From Clostridiales bacterium (lineage in GTDB: Bacteria; Bacillota; Clostridia; Oscillospirales; Butyricicoccaceae): a stretch of 64,000 bases of DNA. The stretch's first letter is position 1. Each line of letters begins with the position of its first letter. The notes under the pieces are model-generated. The model worked only from the letters and a program-made list of their open reading frames with translations, was not told the origin of the DNA and ran no database searches. Made by a program: the position numbers and the translations under genes. Positions 59,964-64,000 of the stretch are shown piece by piece. The DNA lies in assembly GCA_019421385.1 (NCBI GenBank), contig JAHZFK010000015.1, forward strand, positions 5,880 to 69,879, written 5' to 3'.

Positions 59964-62753
59964 TTGAAAAAACGTCTTTTCAGCAGCCTTTTGGCTGCTG
60001 TCATGCTGCTGACCACCGCATTTGCCGCAGGTGGGGACGCAGCTGCCGAACCACAAAATACCTCCGGCACCACGCTGACCTTTGCGGTCACCCTGCCGGA
60101 TCAGATGGACACCGACCAGATGGAGGACAGCATGGTCACGCAGGTGCACACCGTGCTGCAAGGCCGTCTGGAACAGCTGGCGCTGTCTGACGCGCAGATC
60201 ACCTTCCCGGATGACCGCAAGACCGTCATCGTCACCCTGCCGGACGGCACGGACACCGCCCCGGCCGACGTTGCGGCCTTTCTGTCGCAGACCAACGCCC
60301 TGTCCATCACGGACGCAAACGGCACGGTCAGCCTGACCCGCGCGGATGTATTATCCGCAGAGGTGGGGCAGTCGGCTGAAGCGGACGGCGCTCCAGTCTA
60401 CATACAGCTCACCCTGACAAACGACGCGCAGCAGGCGCTGGCCACGCTGCCCGAGGGCGATACACTGTCCGTCACGCTGGACGGCGAAGCCGTTGGCGAG
60501 ACAGTGTCCTATGACGCGGACAACGCGATGCTGAACATCACCGGCGGCTTTGACCTCAATGCTGCCAAGCTGTACGTTGCGCGCATCATGGCGGGCACGC
60601 TGCCCGTCACGCTGACGCTGACCGGCGAGACGCAGCCCGAAGAGCCGGAACAGCCTGTCGAACCCGCTTTCCCGGACATTGTGGGCCACTGGGCGGAAAA
60701 TGCGCTGAACACCGCGGTCGATATGGGACTGCTCAAGGGTACGGACGGCAAAATGCTGCCGGATGACCCGGTCAAGCGCTCGGAAGCCATTGTCATGCTC
60801 AACCGCGCGCTCGGCGCAACTGTTGTGGACGACACCAGCGGCCTGAGCGGCACGCCTTCCAATGCGTGGTATGCAGCCGATCTCGGCAAGGCCATTCACC
60901 TCGGCCTGATCGACGCAAACGACAGCCGCAACTTCGATACCGCTGCCACCCGCGCGGAGGCATTCGAACTGCTCGCCCGCGCTTTCGTCTTTGACCGCGC
61001 GGAAGCCGGTGCAGATGAACTGAGCGCTTTCACCGACATCGGCTCGATGACCGCAGCACAGCAGCAGGCAGCGGCTGCGCTGGTATCGGCGGGCGTGGTC
61101 AACGGCGTGACCGATACCACCCTTGCGCCGCAGGGTACGCTGACCCGCGCGCAGTTTGTCACCATGATTACCCGCATTGCCGATCAGATCCTTGTCCCGC
61201 AGGAGGAAACCACAGATGCCGCTGCGGAGACTGATACAAACACCGAAACCAGCACGGATACCGAGACAGACGCTGAACCGACGGTACCGCTGACCGGCAG
61301 CACCATTCTCGCTTATCCGGAATATACCGTATCCGATACCGAACTGAACGGCGACCTGATTTTCTCCACCGCCGCGCAGAATATGACGCTTGATGCGGTC
61401 ACGGCGCGCGACCGCGTGGTGCTCAAGGGCGCGGAAGCTGCCAAGCTGAACGTGCAGAACGGCTCTTATCTGTCCACCCTTGCAGTCGACCCCGCAGGCA
61501 CAGCGGATGTATCTCTGTCGGAAGATTCCTCGACCGGCACGCTGGTGATCGCGGGCAAGGGCGACATGGTCAACTATTCCGGTAACGCCAGCAATATCGA
61601 AATCACCGCTTCCGGCCGTACGATCAATCTGTATGAGCTACAGGCGGACACCGTGACCATCATCGGCAGCAACAACACGATCGTAACAGACGGCTCAATC
61701 GGCTCCATTTCCATCAATGGCGGCGCGAAAAACAACAAGCTGACGCTGGACGGCACGGTGGATAACCTGCTGGTGGCAGGCGTCGGCACCACGGTCGACG
61801 GTAAGGGCAAGGCCACCACGGTCGATATCCGTGCGGTCAACTGCACCGTATCCATCCCGGCGGATTCCATGATCGAAAACATCGACCCCGGTCTCACCGG
61901 CGTGACGCTCTCGATGGGCGTACCGGATAAGGTCAAGCCCGGCGGCTCACTGGTGACGCAGGTCACGTTCCAGGGCGTGACCGAACCCAAGATCTGCTCC
62001 GCACAGTGGTACAAAAACGGCAAGCCGATGGAGAATTACCGCAATGACAGCTTTGAGCTGACTGCGGACGCCGTTTCCCGTATCACCACCTATTTCACCT
62101 TCACCAAGGACATGGACACCAGCGTGACCATGGGCTTCAAGCTGACCTATGAAAACCCCTCGACCGGCGAGATCGAAGAACGGTATGTCGAAAAGACCGT
62201 ACCGATCGAGAATTACTCGGACGAGTGGTACTACCAGCGCGATGTAAACCGCGTACTGAATCTGGTCTCCTCGACCTATCGCGGCAACTACACCACGTCT
62301 TATGCGGTCAACAACGATTACAAGCCCTATGAAAAGGAAGTCTGGGTCAACGCCAAGGGCTATTCGAGCAAGACCCAGTACCTTGTCTGGATCAACCGCG
62401 CTTACCAGCACGTCAACGTATTCCAAGGCTCCAAGGGCAACTGGAAGCTGATCAAATCCTTCCTTGTCGGCACAGGCGCAGCCTCCACGCCGACGCCCAC
62501 CGGCCTGACCACGGTCTCCTATAAGTCCGCGGGCGGCTGGACGACCAGCACCTACACCGTGCGTCCGGTTGTCGGCTTCTATCCCGGCACGGGCTACGCG
62601 TTCCACTCGCGCCTGTGCTATCCGGGCACGGACACCGAGTATGACTTCAGCGCGGGCTATCCCGTTTCGCACGGCTGCGTGCGCATGTACAAAAACGACA
62701 TCAAGTGGATCTACAATAATATCCCGGTCGGTACGACAGTCGCTATCTACTAA
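59964..62753 (+). CDS. Secreted SLH-anchored L,D-transpeptidase with a SecD-P1-like N-terminal domain
   Basis: 929 residues from a TTG with AGGGGGA upstream. Signal peptide (LLAAVMLLTTAFAAGG). Residues about 38-222 follow the pattern of the SecD periplasmic P1 region: VLQGRLEQLALSDAQITF, SLTRADVLSAEVGQ, VTLDGEAVGETV and GGFDLNAAKLYVARIMAGTLPVTLTL. Then three SLH repeats (about 232-400), a Thr/Glu linker, a beta-rich repeat part, an Ig-like part, and a C-terminal YkuD L,D-transpeptidase domain with the catalytic SHGCVRM (Cys about 905). It should form or modify 3-3 peptidoglycan cross-links or attach proteins at the cell surface. Confidence 0.88.
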   Translation: MKKRLFSSLLAAVMLLTTAFAAGGDAAAEPQNTSGTTLTFAVTLPDQMDTDQMEDSMVTQVHTVLQGRLEQLALSDAQITFPDDRKTVIVTLPDGTDTAPADVAAFLSQTNALSITDANGTVSLTRADVLSAEVGQSAEADGAPVYIQLTLTNDAQQALATLPEGDTLSVTLDGEAVGETVSYDADNAMLNITGGFDLNAAKLYVARIMAGTLPVTLTLTGETQPEEPEQPVEPAFPDIVGHWAENALNTAVDMGLLKGTDGKMLPDDPVKRSEAIVMLNRALGATVVDDTSGLSGTPSNAWYAADLGKAIHLGLIDANDSRNFDTAATRAEAFELLARAFVFDRAEAGADELSAFTDIGSMTAAQQQAAAALVSAGVVNGVTDTTLAPQGTLTRAQFVTMITRIADQILVPQEETTDAAAETDTNTETSTDTETDAEPTVPLTGSTILAYPEYTVSDTELNGDLIFSTAAQNMTLDAVTARDRVVLKGAEAAKLNVQNGSYLSTLAVDPAGTADVSLSEDSSTGTLVIAGKGDMVNYSGNASNIEITASGRTINLYELQADTVTIIGSNNTIVTDGSIGSISINGGAKNNKLTLDGTVDNLLVAGVGTTVDGKGKATTVDIRAVNCTVSIPADSMIENIDPGLTGVTLSMGVPDKVKPGGSLVTQVTFQGVTEPKICSAQWYKNGKPMENYRNDSFELTADAVSRITTYFTFTKDMDTSVTMGFKLTYENPSTGEIEERYVEKTVPIENYSDEWYYQRDVNRVLNLVSSTYRGNYTTSYAVNNDYKPYEKEVWVNAKGYSSKTQYLVWINRAYQHVNVFQGSKGNWKLIKSFLVGTGAASTPTPTGLTTVSYKSAGGWTTSTYTVRPVVGFYPGTGYAFHSRLCYPGTDTEYDFSAGYPVSHGCVRMYKNDIKWIYNNIPVGTTVAIY

Positions 62754-62761
62754 TGCATAAT

Positions 62762-62796
62762 AAAAAGGCTTGGAACTTCGGTTCCAAGCCTTTTTT
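62762..62796. terminator. L,D-transpeptidase terminator (bidirectional)
   Basis: AAAAAGGCTTGGAAC TTCG GTTCCAAGCCTTTTTT. Confidence 0.92.
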
Positions 62797-62804
62797 CTAT
62801 CCGT

Positions 62805-63959
62805 TTACACCTTTTTACGGCGCAGACTGTCGGCAAATAGTGCAATGCCTGCGCAAAGCAGTGTCAAGTACAGCAGGATCGTCAATCCGCTGAGCTGGAT
62901 GGTAATATTCTCCATGTCATACGACTGAGAAAACGCTTCATAACCGATATCCAGCCACAGCGCGTTAGACGGCAGCCAGATCACGGCATATACCGCGAGC
63001 ATGACCGCACTCACAATCGGCACGCAGCCGTGCGTCACGCGCCATAGCACCAGCAACAACACAACCAACACCGCTATGACGATTGCTGTAGCATTCAGCG
63101 CATCCTGTCCCGCATTGAGGAGCGACCGTTCAAATACATTTCGCTCGTGTACCGTCGCCAGTGATGCGCCGTAGTCCGGCATATTCGCCAGCGCAGCCTG
63201 CGCGCGCAGATATCCAATCGCGCCCGCGCCAATGAAACACGGCAGCAGCGGCAGCAGAACCGGAAGCGGCCGGAAACGAGTTTCCAGTGTCATGCGGCGG
63301 TAGGTCAGCGCAAAGATGCCCACCATCACGAGGAACAACGGCACTGCTGCCACTGCGTAAAACAACAGCCAAGGCTGATGGCTGTTGATGTTCACATCCC
63401 CCGCGCTGTACATGACATGATAACGGCCAATTTTGGCAGCTTCGTAGTCGAGCAGCAACCAGCTTAACCGTTTGACCAGCCACCACACCAGCAATTCAAA
63501 CACCCAGACGATGCCGAACAGCCGGTCAGTCATGCACACACGGCGGCGGCTGACCGCCGTATCCACGCCAAGCACGGAAAAGCGGTCGCACTGCTTACCG
63601 TGCCACACGTGGAATGCGACATACACCACCAGAATGACCACCAGATTACGCAGCACGGCCGCCTGCCCGAACAGGCTGCCGCAATACGCCGCCGCAAGGA
63701 CGAGTACAACCGCCGCAAGCAGCATTTTATCGTCCACACTGCCCAGCCGATCTGCCAGATACTCCTCCGGCGCGAGATGTGCGTCAAGTGACGGCGCGGC
63801 GGCCTGTTCTTTCGGCGCGTCGTCCGCCTCGGCGGCGTCGTTTGCCTGCTCTTCTTCCCGCACAGCCCCCGCCAGCAGTTCATCAACCGTCAGGCCGAGG
63901 ATCTGTGCCAGCGGCGGCAGCAGCGTCACCTCCGGGTAGCTTGCGCCGGTATCACATAG
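62805..63959 (-). pseudogene. XRE-type regulator with membrane domain, N-terminally truncated
   Basis: The frame begins after a stop at 63960-63962 and reads DTGASYPEVTLLPPLAQILGLTVDELLAG, which is the last part of an XRE helix-turn-helix (normally ..KWETGxSYPEV..). The first ~30 residues of the DNA-binding domain are missing. After an acidic linker follow about eight transmembrane segments of unknown function. A GTG at 63929 could restart translation, but without the HTH. The sequence right upstream (63960-64000) has stops in all frames and is AT-rich, as if another element had inserted there. Confidence 0.65.
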
Positions 63960-63968
63960 TTAAAAATA

Positions 63969-64000
63969 TTGGTGTCATTTAATCAATTTTGCCGATAAAG
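63969..64000 (+). mobile_element. Possible end of a second IS4-type element (runs out of the window)
   Basis: TTGGTGTCATTTAATCAA at 63969-63986 resembles the left end CCAATGTCATTAAATTAAG of the element at 8229 (shared TGTCATT.AAT.AA). It sits where the XRE gene is broken. The other end and target duplication would be outside the window. Confidence 0.35.

Overview
The window looks like the chromosome of a GC-rich, anaerobic, endospore-forming Clostridia member. By eye it fits an Oscillospirales/Butyricicoccaceae-type gut bacterium, but this is inference from gene content and not a database match. The clues are spoVAC-AD-AE, lipoproteins with Gram-positive signal peptides, S-layer-homology (SLH) proteins, the oxygen-defence proteins rubrerythrin and desulfoferrodoxin, a PyrR-type pyrimidine operon, and several cis-regulatory RNAs typical of Firmicutes. 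Most genes sit in short operons closed by clear intrinsic terminators, many of them bidirectional.

Layout. 1-6.2 kb: the 3' part of recG, then a leftward operon pgeF / orphan peptide-type binding lipoprotein / mnmA / EamA transporter. 6.3-8.2 kb: rny. 8.2-12.0 kb: a 3765-bp mobile element with perfect 19-bp ends and an 8-10 bp target duplication, inserted in the loop of the terminator shared by rny and a DUF4349 lipoprotein gene. It carries an IS4-type transposase plus a secreted stalk-domain protein and a 51-residue Cys-containing protein. 12-16.9 kb: DUF4349 protein, rubrerythrin, a permease split into two 119-residue halves, prfB, and a cation antiporter behind a manganese-type riboswitch. 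17-26 kb: secA, ruvX, rpmG-secE-nusG-rplK-rplA, an SLH phosphodiester glycosidase on the other strand that splits the ribosomal cluster, then L10 leader-rplJ-rplL. 26-34.7 kb: a SLC13/ArsB-like carrier, nadE, vanZ-like, tyrA, the spoVA genes, dus, and a small membrane protein. 34.7-37.8 kb: a class B PBP with an FHA-SEDS fusion, making a peptidoglycan synthase pair. 37.9-41.1 kb: a tandem glycine riboswitch with its sodium:amino-acid symporter, then brnQ. 41.3-47.3 kb: pyrR-pyrF-carA-carB behind a PyrR-type attenuator. 47.4-54 kb: a small membrane protein, a queL-like gene with yhhQ (queuosine precursor salvage), and AGCS, NhaC and MATE transporters. 54-59.8 kb: orphan ABC ATPase, dCMP deaminase, desulfoferrodoxin, YwaF-like protein, citrate synthase, zinc-ribbon/LprI-like protein. 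59.9-64 kb: an L,D-transpeptidase with SLH repeats and a SecD-P1-like N-terminal domain, then a truncated XRE/membrane regulator next to what may be another insertion-sequence end.

Best candidates for something new: (1) the passenger-carrying IS4-type element; (2) the SecD-like/SLH/L,D-transpeptidase fusion; (3) a three-copy dispersed multi-hairpin repeat at 1.5, 41.2 and 49.3 kb, one copy forming the 5' leader of the putative queL-yhhQ transcript; (4) paired mimics of the 23S rRNA L1-binding stalk before both rplK and rplA; (5) the queL-yhhQ pair. No tRNA, rRNA or CRISPR array was seen.
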